Assembly (NCBI GenBank): GCA_934130265.1
Contig: CAKOYC010000007.1
Coordinates: 1-21,269, forward strand
From: an uncultured Bacilli bacterium
Lineage (GTDB): Bacteria; Bacillota_I; Bacilli_A; RF39; UBA660
Direction: 5' to 3'
DNA length: 21,269 nt
Part shown: piece after piece, positions 1-7,738 of the stretch
Layout of the letters: every line of letters begins with the position of its first letter
Position numbering within the stretch: position 1 is the stretch's first letter
Program-made: the position numbers and the translations under genes
Notes under the pieces: model-generated
What the model saw: the letters and a program-made list of their open reading frames with translations, nothing else
Database searches by the model: none
What the model was told of the DNA's origin: nothing

Positions 1-93
1 AATAAAGGGAGCAAGATATTGATGTGTTAAATACACAATATGCCCTGCTTTTGCTAAAAGTTCTATTTCTCTTTCACTTTTAATTGTAATCAC
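1..93 (-). CDS. map: Methionine aminopeptidase, N-terminal fragment cut by window edge
   Basis: Only the first 31 codons are present. They read from a GTG at 93-91 as ITIKSEREIELLAKAGHIV, which matches the N-terminal helix of type I methionine aminopeptidases. The enzyme removes the initiator methionine from new proteins in the cytosol. The metal-binding and catalytic residues lie beyond the left edge and cannot be checked. The GTG start is supported by a GGGGAG ribosome binding site six bases upstream that overlaps the end of adk, and only two bases separate the adk stop from the start. The adk-map order is the normal Bacillota arrangement, so the two are surely co-transcribed. Identity rests on a short fragment plus strong context. 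Confidence 0.85.
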   Translation of the reverse strand, partial: MITIKSEREIELLAKAGHIVYLTHQYLAPFI

Positions 94-95
94 TC

Positions 96-752
96 TTATC
101 TCCCCTTCAAAACCTTGTTAATTCGCTCAAATACTTCTTGAACACTACCAACACCATTGATTACATATAATACACCATTTTGTTTATAATAGTCAAGAAG
201 TGGAGCAGTTTTTTCTTCAAAAACCTTATAACGATTTTGAAATGACTCTACATTATCATCATTTCTTTGTTCTAATCTACCACCACAGTTATCACAAATA
301 GATTCTTCCTTTGGTTTTTCTGATTCTGTATTTATATTATAAACAGCACCACAAGTAGAACAAATACGTCTACCAGTAATACGTTTTTCTAATATTTTTG
401 AATCAATATCTAGAACTAAAACATAATCTAATTTTTGATTTAATTTACTTAATATTTCATCATACTTTTTAGCTTGTTCTAAGTTTCTAGGAAACCCATC
501 TAAGATACAACCATTTTTGCAATCATCTTGTCTTAACCTTTTTTCAATTAATTCATAGATAATCTCATCTTTTACTAGTCCACCAGAAGATAAAGTTTCT
601 AATATATAACGTCCCATTTCAGAATCTTCCTTGGAGATATCTCTTAAGATATCTCCAGTACTAATATGTGGAAGATTATATTCTTTTTCTATCAAAGAAC
701 TTTGTGTCCCCTTACCAGCAGCAGGGGGAGCAATTAATATAATATTTTTCAT
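96..752 (-). CDS. adk: Adenylate kinase, zinc-LID type
   Basis: Converts ATP + AMP to 2 ADP in the cytosol; 218 residues, the normal length for the long (LID-containing) form. Seen: P-loop region APPAAGKGT at residues 8-16, STGDILR at 31-37 (AMP-binding region), GFPR at 86-89, and a LID with four cysteines at 131, 134, 153 and 156, the zinc-binding pattern common in Gram-positive enzymes. The P-loop is odd: two glycines of the usual GxPGxGKGT are alanines (8 and 11), while GKGT is kept. The ATG overlaps the secY TGA in an ATGA junction, so translation is probably coupled. An AAAGGA motif lies about 11 bases upstream. secY-adk-map is the standard tail of the spc cluster. Confidence 0.97.
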   Translation of the reverse strand: MKNIILIAPPAAGKGTQSSLIEKEYNLPHISTGDILRDISKEDSEMGRYILETLSSGGLVKDEIIYELIEKRLRQDDCKNGCILDGFPRNLEQAKKYDEILSKLNQKLDYVLVLDIDSKILEKRITGRRICSTCGAVYNINTESEKPKEESICDNCGGRLEQRNDDNVESFQNRYKVFEEKTAPLLDYYKQNGVLYVINGVGSVQEVFERINKVLKGR

Positions 753-2017
753 CGACGGTGATATCCTTTCTTATAATTTCTAGAAAGAAGACTACCTTCT
801 ATTTGTTTATAAGTTTCTAGTGCTACACCAACAACAATTAAAAGTCCTGTACCACCAATACTTACACTACTAGGTAAACTAGTTATATTTGAAAATATTA
901 TTGGTAAAGCAACTATGATACATAAGAAACCACTACCAATACAAGTAACTCTCATCAAAACTTTAGAAAAGTAATTCTTAGTTTCCTCACCTGGTCTTAT
1001 TCCTGGTATATAACCACCATTCTCTGCTAAATTCTTTGAAAACTCATCTGGTTTGAATATCATATAAGTATAAACAAAACCAAATAGGAATATTAAAATA
1101 ACATAAATTATAAAACCAACTGGTGTAGTATAAGTTAAATATTTTTGAATAAATAAGGTAACACTTTCCTTATTAACTAGTGCTGCTATAATTGTTGGAA
1201 CAGCTAAAACGCTTGAGGCAAAAATAACTGGAACAACATTAGCACTATTTATTTTAATTGGTACAAAACTAGAAGCTTGATTTCCAAAACTTCCTGATTT
1301 ATTAGCATATTGAATAGGAATCTTTCTTTCTGCTTCTTGAACAAAAATAACCCCTACTACAATACCAAAATAAATTAAGACAAAAAGTATAAATTTAACT
1401 AACCCAAAAGCTATCTCTTGAGTTGTACCACTAAATGTAACTAATCCATTAAATGCATCAATAAACATTTGTGGTAAAGTAGCAATAATTCCAGCCATAA
1501 TTATAAGACTTAAACCATTACCAATACCTTTTTGTGATATTTGATCACCTAACCATAGAAGTAATGCAGTACCTGCTGTTAAAATTAATGAAACATATAA
1601 ATATTCCATGGGTTGAGCAGCTTTTCCTAAAAACATGAAAGAAAATGCATAGCCTTCAATGAAAGCAAATAATATACCTATATAACGAGATATTCTATTA
1701 ATCTTTTGTCTTCCAATATAACCTTGCTTACTTAACTCTTGCAAAGAAGGAAGCACTTCTTGTAATAATTGCATTAAGATAGTAGCCGTAATATATGGCA
1801 TAACTCCTAAAGCAAAGATTGAAAAGTTTTGTAATGCTCCTCCACCCATTGAGTTAATTAATTCTAAAAATCCAAGATTCTTAGTAATACTTTCCGTACC
1901 TGGAACTTGAATAGTTGTTCCAATGATAAAGATTGCAAGTACTAACATTGTAAAACCTATTCTTTTAAGTAAATCTCTATTAGTAGGTTTGAATAATTGC
2001 TTTACTAGAGATGTCAT
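749..2017 (-). CDS. secY: SecY preprotein translocase subunit
   Basis: Channel-forming subunit of the SecYEG translocon in the cytoplasmic membrane, exporting preproteins with SecA and inserting membrane proteins with SRP. The 422-residue product has about ten hydrophobic spans and begins with the family's cytosolic N-terminus (LLKRIGFTMLVLAIFIIGT). Seen also: the plug/TM2 region near GGGALQNFSIFALGVMPYI, the QISQKGIGNGLSLIIMAGI loop, and the cytosolic loop with FKPDEFSKNLAENGGYIPGIRPG that contacts ribosome and SecA. The length is usual for Bacillota. The start lies one base after the rplO stop, with GAGGTGA overlapping the rplO end; the TGA stop overlaps the adk ATG. This TGA stop is also evidence against UGA recoding to tryptophan. 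Confidence 0.98.
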   Translation of the reverse strand: MTSLVKQLFKPTNRDLLKRIGFTMLVLAIFIIGTTIQVPGTESITKNLGFLELINSMGGGALQNFSIFALGVMPYITATILMQLLQEVLPSLQELSKQGYIGRQKINRISRYIGILFAFIEGYAFSFMFLGKAAQPMEYLYVSLILTAGTALLLWLGDQISQKGIGNGLSLIIMAGIIATLPQMFIDAFNGLVTFSGTTQEIAFGLVKFILFVLIYFGIVVGVIFVQEAERKIPIQYANKSGSFGNQASSFVPIKINSANVVPVIFASSVLAVPTIIAALVNKESVTLFIQKYLTYTTPVGFIIYVILIFLFGFVYTYMIFKPDEFSKNLAENGGYIPGIRPGEETKNYFSKVLMRVTCIGSGFLCIIVALPIIFSNITSLPSSVSIGGTGLLIVVGVALETYKQIEGSLLSRNYKKGYHRR

Positions 2018-2018
2018 A

Positions 2019-2462
2019 CTAGATCACCTCAGCTTTACTTCCTGATTCGTTAATCTTATCTATTGCACTCTTAGAAAATTTATGAGCTTGAACAGTAAGC
2101 TTCTTTTCTAATTGTCCTTCTCCTAAAACTTTAATTCCTGAAAGTTGCTTTTTAACAATTCCTCTTTCTTTTAATAAAGCAGGAGTAACAACTGTACCAT
2201 CTTCAAATACATTTAAATCTGAAAGATTGATAACAGCATATTCCTTTTTGAAAGGATAGTTACTAAATCCTCTTTTAGGTAAACGACGATATAAAGGTAA
2301 TTGTCCACCTTCAAATACTGGATTTATACTTCCACCACTACGTGCTTTTTGCCCTTTTTGTCCACGACCTGATGTTTTACCTAAACCAGAACCAGATCCA
2401 CGACCTACACGTTTTTTAGCATGTGTAGCACCAATATTTTTTTCTAATTCATGTAACTTCAT
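2019..2462 (-). CDS. rplO: 50S ribosomal protein L15
   Basis: Large-subunit protein that binds 23S rRNA and joins late in 50S assembly. The 147-residue product has the glycine/arginine-rich N-terminal extension (GRGSGSGLGKTSGRGQKGQK, about residues 20-39) followed by the SGGSINPVFEGGQLPLYRRL segment and a globular C-terminal half, as usual for L15. Its ATG shares one base with the rpsE stop (TAATG), so translation is likely re-initiated after S5. In the usual Bacillota order rpmD (L30) would sit just upstream; here the junction leaves no room for it. secY follows after one base. Confidence 0.98.
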   Translation of the reverse strand: MKLHELEKNIGATHAKKRVGRGSGSGLGKTSGRGQKGQKARSGGSINPVFEGGQLPLYRRLPKRGFSNYPFKKEYAVINLSDLNVFEDGTVVTPALLKERGIVKKQLSGIKVLGEGQLEKKLTVQAHKFSKSAIDKINESGSKAEVI

Positions 2463-2971
2463 TATCCTAAAATCTCCTCTTCTTTTTTACCACGAAGTTG
2501 GGCAACTTCTTCGACTGTTTTCATACTCTTTAAACCATTCATTGCAGCTTCTGCCATGTTTAGTTTAGTTCTTGCTCCTAAAGACTTAGAAACAACATCA
2601 CGAACACCAGCTAAATCTAAGATAGCACGAACGCTACCACCAGCGATAACTCCAGTACCTTCTTTAGCAGGCTTTAACATAACTCTAGCAGCACCACTAC
2701 GTCCAACAACTTCATGAGGAATAGTTCTTCCCTCTACAAGAGGAACAGTAATTAAGTTTTTATTAGCAGCTTGAATAGCTTTTTTAATAGCATCAGGTAC
2801 TTCGCTAGCTTTTCCAGTACCTAAGCCAACTTTTCCTTTTCTATCACCAATAACAACGATTGCAGAGAAACGACGATTTCTACCACCCTTAGTAACTTTA
2901 GTAACACTTTTTACTTCAACTACTAATTCTTCAAATTCTTTGTTCTTGGCTTCATTTGTTTGCTTTTGCAT
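2462..2971 (-). CDS. rpsE: 30S ribosomal protein S5
   Basis: Small-subunit protein near the decoding and mRNA-entry region, important for accuracy. The 169-residue product carries the N-terminal double-stranded-RNA-binding-like S5 domain with GGRNRRFSAIVVIGDRKG (about residues 30-47) and the glycine-rich GLGTGKASEVPDAI stretch, then the C-terminal domain with GTGVIAGGSVRAILDLAGV. Length is normal. The start is set by GGAGG six to seven bases upstream. It is followed directly by rplO with a one-base overlap rather than by rpmD, the notable departure in this cluster. Confidence 0.98.
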   Translation of the reverse strand: MQKQTNEAKNKEFEELVVEVKSVTKVTKGGRNRRFSAIVVIGDRKGKVGLGTGKASEVPDAIKKAIQAANKNLITVPLVEGRTIPHEVVGRSGAARVMLKPAKEGTGVIAGGSVRAILDLAGVRDVVSKSLGARTKLNMAEAAMNGLKSMKTVEEVAQLRGKKEEEILG

Positions 2972-2983
2972 ATTTTTTCCTCC

Positions 2984-3346
2984 TTAGAATTCTAATCCAT
3001 TACTACGTGCAGCATCAGCTAAAGCTTTTACACGTCCATGATAAAGATATCCACCTCTATCAAATACTACTTTTGTAATGCCAGCTTCTTTTGCTTTTTT
3101 AGCAATACTTTCACCGACTTTACTAGCTGCTTCAATATTAGAACCATTCTTTAATTTTAAATCTTTATCTAATGAAGAAGCAGATACTAATGTTTTTTTA
3201 TTATCATCATCGATAATTTGGGCATAAATGCCTGTGTTTGAGCGAAATACACTAAGACGAGGAGCAGCTTCAGTACCATGTAACTGTTTTCTGATTCTAG
3301 CATGACGCATTTCTCTCATACTATTTCTTGATTTTTTACTAACCAT
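2984..3346 (-). CDS. rplR: 50S ribosomal protein L18
   Basis: Binds 5S rRNA together with L5 and attaches it to the central protuberance of the 50S subunit. The 120-residue product has the basic N-terminal arm (RNSMREMRHARIRKQLHGT), the APRLSVFRSNTGIYAQIIDD core and the C-terminal VVFDRGGYLYHGRVKALADA signature. Length matches the family. The start has GGAAGGAGAG about eight bases upstream. It lies 12 bases upstream of rpsE and 18 bases downstream of rplF, in the normal rplF-rplR-rpsE order. Confidence 0.98.
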   Translation of the reverse strand: MVSKKSRNSMREMRHARIRKQLHGTEAAPRLSVFRSNTGIYAQIIDDDNKKTLVSASSLDKDLKLKNGSNIEAASKVGESIAKKAKEAGITKVVFDRGGYLYHGRVKALADAARSNGLEF

Positions 3347-3364
3347 AATTTTCTCTCCTTCCTA

Positions 3365-3895
3365 CTAAGCAGCTTTCTTTCCTTCTTTACGTTGAATATG
3401 TTCATCTTTATAACGAATACCTTTTCCTTTATAAGGTTCAGGCTTTCTTACTTTACGAACATTAGCAGCAAATTCACCAACTAATACTTTGTCAATACCT
3501 TTAACAACAATTTCAGTATTGCTAGGAGCTTCTACCGTAAGTCCTTCAGGTACATCCATAACTACAGGATGAGAATATCCAGCATTAATTGTTAATTTGT
3601 TACCAGCTACATTAAATCTGTAACCAACACCAATGATTTCTAGACCTTTTTCATATCCCTTAGTTACCCCAAGGATCATATTATGAAGAAGTGCATTCAT
3701 TGTTCCATGCATTGCTTTCGCTGCATCGTTAACTCTAGTTAATGTGATTGTATTTCCTTCTTGTTCTAAAGAAATACCTTTTAACATTTTTTGAGACAAG
3801 CTTCCTTTTGGACCAGTAACTGTTACGATATCATTTTCTACTTTAACTGTTACTCCTTCAGGAACTTCAATTTTACGATTTCCAATACGGCTCAT
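3365..3895 (-). CDS. rplF: 50S ribosomal protein L6
   Basis: Binds 23S rRNA near the sarcin-ricin loop and the factor-binding site at the base of the L7/L12 stalk. The 176-residue product shows two tandem L6 domains: MSRIGNRKIEVPEGVTV at the N-terminus and the second repeat ending in RKPEPYKGKGIRYKDEHIQR, which carries the family signature PEPYKGKG. The C-terminus is basic (RKEGKKAA). Length is normal. A GGAAGGTG motif precedes the ATG; rpsH lies 15 bases upstream and rplR 18 bases downstream. Confidence 0.98.
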   Translation of the reverse strand: MSRIGNRKIEVPEGVTVKVENDIVTVTGPKGSLSQKMLKGISLEQEGNTITLTRVNDAAKAMHGTMNALLHNMILGVTKGYEKGLEIIGVGYRFNVAGNKLTINAGYSHPVVMDVPEGLTVEAPSNTEIVVKGIDKVLVGEFAANVRKVRKPEPYKGKGIRYKDEHIQRKEGKKAA

Positions 3896-3910
3896 TTTTT
3901 CACCTTCCTT

Positions 3911-4318
3911 TTACCAAATGTATGCTAAAACTTCGCCACCAATGTTTAATTTACGAGCTTGTTTATCAGTCATAATACCTTGTGATGTAGAAATAATAGC
4001 AATTCCTAATCCGTTTAAAACACGAGGAATCTCATCATTTTTAACATAAACACGAAGTCCTGGTTTTGAAATTCTTTTAAGTCCTGTAATGACTCTTTCT
4101 TTCTTTTCACCATATTTTAAGGTAAGGATAATCTCACCTTGTACATTATCATCTTTCTTTTCAATTTTGTAGTCTTTAATAAATCCTTCTTCTTTTAAGA
4201 TTCTTGCAATTTCAACCTTAACGCTTGATGAAGGTACAACTACTTTTTCATAACGCATTTGATTAGCATTACGAATACGAGTTAACATATCCGCAACTAC
4301 GTCTGTAACTACAGCCAT
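3911..4318 (-). CDS. rpsH: 30S ribosomal protein S8
   Basis: Primary 16S rRNA-binding protein of the central domain; in E. coli it is also the translational repressor of the spc operon by binding near rplE, though no such site was identified here. The 135-residue product contains DMLTRIRNANQMRYEKVVVP at the N-terminus and the RNA-binding C-terminal signature STSQGIMTDKQARKLNIGGE, ending in AYIW. Length is normal. GGAAGGAGG lies about seven bases before the ATG. Neighbours are rpsN 17 bases upstream and rplF 15 bases downstream. Confidence 0.98.
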   Translation of the reverse strand: MAVVTDVVADMLTRIRNANQMRYEKVVVPSSSVKVEIARILKEEGFIKDYKIEKKDDNVQGEIILTLKYGEKKERVITGLKRISKPGLRVYVKNDEIPRVLNGLGIAIISTSQGIMTDKQARKLNIGGEVLAYIW

Positions 4319-4335
4319 TCTTATCCTCCTTCCTT

Positions 4336-4521
4336 CTACCAGCTTGATTTCTTAACGCCTGGTATTTGTCCTTTTGAAGCCAATTCACGGAAGCATATAC
4401 GACAGATCCCAAACTTACTCATAACAGCATGAGGTCTACCACAACGTGTACAACGTGTATATTCACGTACTTTAAATTTTGGCTTTCTATTATTTTTTAC
4501 AATCATACTTTTTTTTGCCAT
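4336..4521 (-). CDS. rpsN: 30S ribosomal protein S14, type Z (zinc-binding)
   Basis: Small-subunit head protein. The 61-residue product is the short zinc-ribbon form: two CxxC pairs (CTRC and CRIC) separated by GRPHAVMSKFGI, ending in IPGVKKSSW. Type Z S14 is typical of Bacillota. The reading frame stays open for 14 more codons upstream to 4563, but that would overlap the end of rplE. The ATG at 4521 has GGAGGG five bases upstream and begins MAKKSM as in the family, so I chose it. Position between rplE and rpsH is normal. Confidence 0.97.
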   Translation of the reverse strand: MAKKSMIVKNNRKPKFKVREYTRCTRCGRPHAVMSKFGICRICFRELASKGQIPGVKKSSW

Positions 4522-4534
4522 TTTATCCCTCCAA

Positions 4535-5074
4535 TTACTTTCTAAATGGAATTCCAAGTTCATTTAATAAGTCATAAGCTTCTTCATTGGTCTTTGCAGT
4601 GGTAACAAATACTATATCCATACCACGTACTTTTACAACTTCATCATAATTGATTTCTGAGAAGATTAATTGTTCTTTAATACCTAAAGTATAATTTCCA
4701 CGTCCATCAAATGACTTAGGACTAACACCACGGAAGTCACGTACTTGAGGAAGAGAGATAGAAATTAACTTATCAACAAAGTTATACATATTTTCTCCTC
4801 TTAAAGTTACCTTACATCCGATTTTTTGACCTTCTCTGATTTTAAATCCAGCAATTGACTTCTTAGCTTTTGTAACAACTGGCTTTTGTCCAGAGATTTT
4901 AGCTAAATCACTAACAGCAGCATCTAATAATTTTGCATTACTAGCTCCATCACCAACACCCATGTTAATAACTACCTTATCTAACTTAGGTACTTCCATA
5001 ATTGATTTATAATTATATTTGTTCATTAAACTTGGAACAATTTCTTTTACGTATTTTTCTTTTAGGCGGTTCAT
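4535..5074 (-). CDS. rplE: 50S ribosomal protein L5
   Basis: Binds 5S rRNA with L18 and forms the B1b bridge to S13, contacting P-site tRNA. The 179-residue product has NRLKEKYVKEIVPSLMNKYN at the N-terminus, the KLDKVVINMGVGDGASNAK motif (about residues 31-49), the KAKKSIAGFKIREGQKIGCK segment and the LPQVRDFRGVSPKSFDGRGN loop. It ends in NELGIPFRK, the usual C-terminus. Length is normal. rplX ends 21 bases upstream, and the rpsN ribosome binding site lies just downstream of the stop. Confidence 0.98.
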   Translation of the reverse strand: MNRLKEKYVKEIVPSLMNKYNYKSIMEVPKLDKVVINMGVGDGASNAKLLDAAVSDLAKISGQKPVVTKAKKSIAGFKIREGQKIGCKVTLRGENMYNFVDKLISISLPQVRDFRGVSPKSFDGRGNYTLGIKEQLIFSEINYDEVVKVRGMDIVFVTTAKTNEEAYDLLNELGIPFRK

Positions 5075-5095
5075 TCGTTATACCCTCCTTCCACA

Positions 5096-5404
5096 CTAAT
5101 CAAGTGTCTCTTTTGACTTGACACTAATTCTTACTTTTTTATTGTTTTTATCATTAGTATAGCCAATTCTTGTTCTCTTTTTAGTTTTTGGATCAATTAT
5201 CATAACATTACTTGCATCAATTGGTGCTTCTATTTCTAAAATTCCACCAGTTGTATTTCCATTACTCTTTTGATGTTTCTTAACAATGTGAACACCTTCA
5301 ACAATAACTTTGTTCTCGCTTCTTAATGTTTTAATAATCTTACCAGTTTTTCCTTTATCAGAACCAGAAATTACTTCTACTTTATCTCCAACTTTTAACT
5401 TCAT
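5096..5404 (-). CDS. rplX: 50S ribosomal protein L24
   Basis: Assembly-initiator protein that binds the 5' region of 23S rRNA and lies near the polypeptide tunnel exit. The 102-residue product begins MKLKVGDKVEVISGSDKGKT, a KOW motif, and contains KTLRSENKVIVEGVHIVKKH and a second conserved segment GGILEIEAPIDASNVM. An upstream in-frame start at 5434 would overlap rplN; the ATG at 5404 has a perfect GGAGG five bases upstream and is the family start, so I use it. rplN ends ten bases upstream. Confidence 0.97.
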   Translation of the reverse strand: MKLKVGDKVEVISGSDKGKTGKIIKTLRSENKVIVEGVHIVKKHQKSNGNTTGGILEIEAPIDASNVMIIDPKTKKRTRIGYTNDKNNKKVRISVKSKETLD

Positions 5405-5414
5405 AATAACCTCC

Positions 5415-5783
5415 TTATAATACCTCTTTAGCAAGAGATACTATTTTCATATAATCTTTCTCACGAAGTTCACGTGCTACTGGTCCAAAGATACGAGTTC
5501 CTACAGGAGTCTTATCATCACGAATGATAACACAAGCATTGTCATCAAACTTGATATAACTTCCATCTTCACGTCTTAGACCTTGTTTGCTACGAACAAT
5601 AACAGCTTTTACAACCTTACCTTTTGGGTATGGGGAGTTTGGAATAGCATTTTTCACAGTTCCTACTACTACATCACCAATATTTCCAGTCTTAACATGG
5701 CTTCCACCAAGTACACGAATTACTAATAATTCACGTGCACCAGAGTTATCAGCAACTTTTAATCTACTTTCCTGTTGTAACAT
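5415..5783 (-). CDS. rplN: 50S ribosomal protein L14
   Basis: Binds 23S rRNA and forms inter-subunit bridge contacts; also the docking site of the silencing factor RsfS in many bacteria. The 122-residue product is near-textbook: LQQESRLKVADNSGARELLV at the N-terminus, a GSHVKTGNIGDVVVGTVKNA segment, RSKQGLRREDGSYIKFDDNA, and a GTRIFGPVARELREKDYMKI C-terminus. Length is exact for the family. GGAGG lies about nine bases before the ATG. rpsQ ends 25 bases upstream. Confidence 0.99.
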   Translation of the reverse strand: MLQQESRLKVADNSGARELLVIRVLGGSHVKTGNIGDVVVGTVKNAIPNSPYPKGKVVKAVIVRSKQGLRREDGSYIKFDDNACVIIRDDKTPVGTRIFGPVARELREKDYMKIVSLAKEVL

Positions 5784-5808
5784 CGATTACATCCTCCTTT
5801 TTCTTTTA

Positions 5809-6069
5809 CTATAATACTATAGCTTCTTTTACGATTTCTTTTAAGTAGAAATGTTTTGTTTTAGAAAGTGGTCTAGTTTCAACGATTCTTACAACATCTC
5901 CTACTTTAGCTTTATTTGTTTCATCATGAACACTATATTTTTTTGATGATTTTACTCTTTTATGATATAGTGGGTGCATTTTATGTGTTTCTACAAGTAC
6001 AGTAATTGTCTTATTATTACTAGCACTAACAACTTTACCTACTAACTCATGGCTTTTCTTCTTATCCAT
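5809..6069 (-). CDS. rpsQ: 30S ribosomal protein S17
   Basis: Primary 16S rRNA-binding protein of the 5' domain with an OB fold. The 86-residue product shows the expected ELVGKVVSASNNKTITVLVE strand pair, the HPLYHKRVKSSKKYSVHDE loop, and the C-terminal signature GDVVRIVETRPLSKTKHFYL. The start has GGAGGG about five bases upstream. It lies ten bases downstream of rpmC, in the normal rpmC-rpsQ-rplN order. Confidence 0.98.
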   Translation of the reverse strand: MDKKKSHELVGKVVSASNNKTITVLVETHKMHPLYHKRVKSSKKYSVHDETNKAKVGDVVRIVETRPLSKTKHFYLKEIVKEAIVL

Positions 6070-6079
6070 AAATTCCCTC

Positions 6080-6280
6080 CTATACTTCTTCCTTTAATTC
6101 ACGTTCTCTTAAAACGGTTTTTAATCTAGCAACGGTGTGTCTTAAATCACGAATGCGAGAAGGTTTTTCTAGATTACCTGTAGCTTGTTGAAAACGTAAG
6201 TTAAAAAGTTCTTCTTTAGATTCTTTTAATTTAGCATTGATTTCTTCATTTGATAATTCTCTAATTTCACTAATCTTCAT
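6080..6280 (-). CDS. rpmC: 50S ribosomal protein L29
   Basis: Small two-helix protein at the tunnel exit beside L23, part of the docking area for trigger factor and SRP. The 66-residue product has SEIRELSNEEINAKLKESKE followed by NLRFQQATGNLEKPSRIRDL and the basic helix ARLKTVLRERELKEEV. I start at the ATG at 6280 (MKISEIREL, the family start); a GTG four codons further up is in frame but unlikely. An AAGGTGG motif lies upstream inside the last codons of rplP, and the gene overlaps rplP by 11 bases, suggesting translational coupling. Confidence 0.96.
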   Translation of the reverse strand: MKISEIRELSNEEINAKLKESKEELFNLRFQQATGNLEKPSRIRDLRHTVARLKTVLRERELKEEV

Positions 6281-6701
6281 TCGTAACACCACCTTCCTCT
6301 TTTTTTACAAATTTACATTGAATTGGTAATTTATGACTTGCAAGTCTTAAAGCTTCACGAGCAACAGGCTCTGATACTCCAGAAATTTCAAACATGATTT
6401 TTCCTTCTTTAACAACTGCAACCCACTTATCTACGCTACCTTTACCTTTTCCTTGACGAGTACCAATAGCTTTAGCAGTTAATGGTAAGTGTGGGAAAAT
6501 ATTAATCCAAACTTTTCCACCACGTTTCATATAACGTGTCATAGCAATACGAGCTGCCTCAATTTGGTTAGCTGTAATCCAAGCTCCTTCTTTAGCCATA
6601 AGACCATATTCACCAAAATGAAGTTCTACATTACCTTTAGCTTTGCCTTCGTAAGGTAATCTATGAACACGACGATATTTAGTTCTTGATGGTATTAACA
6701 T
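6270..6701 (-). CDS. rplP: 50S ribosomal protein L16
   Basis: Binds near the A-site and the peptidyl-transferase region and contacts aminoacyl-tRNA; a late assembly protein. The 143-residue product shows the N-terminal PSRTKYRRVHR stretch, GAWITANQIEAARIAMTRYM (about residues 39-58), the KRGGKVWINIFPHLPLTAKA loop and the GTRQGKGKGSVDKWVAVVKE signature. Length matches the family. The ribosome binding site GGAGG overlaps the rpsC stop, one base before the rplP start codon region, and the 3' end overlaps rpmC by 11 bases. Confidence 0.98.
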   Translation of the reverse strand: MLIPSRTKYRRVHRLPYEGKAKGNVELHFGEYGLMAKEGAWITANQIEAARIAMTRYMKRGGKVWINIFPHLPLTAKAIGTRQGKGKGSVDKWVAVVKEGKIMFEISGVSEPVAREALRLASHKLPIQCKFVKKEEGGVTNED

Positions 6702-6702
6702 A

Positions 6703-7356
6703 TTAATTACCTCCTTTAGCCTTTTTATTGTTTAGGATTTCACCCTTATAGATCCAAACTTTAACTCCGATTTTTCCATAAGTTGTATCTGCTTCACTAG
6801 TAGCATAGTCAACATCAGCACGTAATGTATGTAGAGGAATAGTTCCTTCTATATAATGTTCACTACGAGCCATATCAGCTCCACCTAAACGTCCAGATAC
6901 TTGTGTTTTAATTCCTTTTGCTCCAGCTTTCATAGCATTTCTAATAGCTCTTTTTTGTGCCATACGAAATGATGCACGATTAGTAATTTGATTTGCTATA
7001 GAATCAGCAACAAGTTGAGCATTTAAATCAGCTTTCTTGATATCTACGATAGAAACATTGATATTTTCACCAATTTCCTTTGTCATATCTTTTCTAAGCT
7101 TTGTAATTTCTTCTCCTCCGCGTCCAATGATAACACCAGGTTTAGAGGTATGAATGGTAACTTCACATTTCTTATTAGTACGATCAATTTCAACTTTTGC
7201 AATTCCTGCATTCTTTAAATTCTTTTTGATATATTCACGAATTTTAAGATCGTTAGCTAAAACTTTTGAGAAGTCAGTTTTTGAAGCATACCATTTTGCT
7301 TCCCAATCTTTATTGATTCCAAGTCTTAGTCCAATTGGATCAACTTTTTGTCCCAT
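6703..7356 (-). CDS. rpsC: 30S ribosomal protein S3
   Basis: Forms part of the mRNA entry tunnel with S4 and S5 and contributes to mRNA unwinding. The 217-residue product begins GQKVDPIGLRLGINKDWEAK, followed by a KH type 2 domain with the PGVIIGRGGEEITKLRKDM nucleic-acid-binding loop (about residues 74-92), then the C-terminal domain with GGADMARSEHYIEGTIPLHT and VDYATSEADTTYGKIGVKVW. Length is normal. GGAGGAG lies just upstream of the ATG; rplV is 15 bases upstream. Confidence 0.98.
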   Translation of the reverse strand: MGQKVDPIGLRLGINKDWEAKWYASKTDFSKVLANDLKIREYIKKNLKNAGIAKVEIDRTNKKCEVTIHTSKPGVIIGRGGEEITKLRKDMTKEIGENINVSIVDIKKADLNAQLVADSIANQITNRASFRMAQKRAIRNAMKAGAKGIKTQVSGRLGGADMARSEHYIEGTIPLHTLRADVDYATSEADTTYGKIGVKVWIYKGEILNNKKAKGGN

Positions 7357-7371
7357 TTTTTCTCCTCCTTA

Positions 7372-7716
7372 TTATTTTTCTGCCACTTTAATAACAATGT
7401 GACTAGTTCTCTTATCTTTATGACCGATACGTCCACGAGAATCAAATAAAATTCTCTTCATTACAGGACCAGCATCAACTCTTGCTTCACTTACATATAA
7501 GTTTTCTAATTTCATATCATGATTATTAGTTGCATTAGCAATAGCTGAATTTAATGTATTTTTTACCATAACGGCTGCTTTTTTATTAGTATTACTTAAA
7601 ATTGCAAGGGCTTCATTAACTTTTTTACCACGAATCATATCAACTACAAGACGTGCCTTGATTGGAGAAATCCTTTGCATTTTAGCAATTGCTTGTGCTT
7701 GTTTTATCTCTTCCAT
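7372..7716 (-). CDS. rplV: 50S ribosomal protein L22
   Basis: Lines the nascent-peptide tunnel with its beta-hairpin, the site where macrolide-resistance changes arise in other bacteria. The 114-residue product has the ISPIKARLVVDMIRGKKVNE segment (about residues 16-35) and the hairpin/C-terminal region YVSEARVDAGPVMKRILFDS, RGRIGHKDKRTSHIVI. No insertion or deletion is obvious in the hairpin. GGGAGG precedes the ATG by about nine bases; rpsS is 22 bases upstream. Confidence 0.98.
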   Translation of the reverse strand: MEEIKQAQAIAKMQRISPIKARLVVDMIRGKKVNEALAILSNTNKKAAVMVKNTLNSAIANATNNHDMKLENLYVSEARVDAGPVMKRILFDSRGRIGHKDKRTSHIVIKVAEK

Positions 7717-7738
7717 CTAAATTTTCCTCCCTTGTCTT

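Noticed and set aside
4522..4563. N-terminal extension of S14
   Set aside because: The extra codons overlap the end of rplE and are not found in the family; the ATG at 4521 has its own GGAGGG.
5587..5814. Plus-strand ORF opposite rplN
   Set aside because: It is antisense to the conserved L14 gene, has no recognisable product and no ribosome binding site of note. Other plus-strand ORFs at 7154-7402, 7993-8247, 8717-8899, 11112-11315, 12893-13096 and 16943-17152 are rejected for the same reason.
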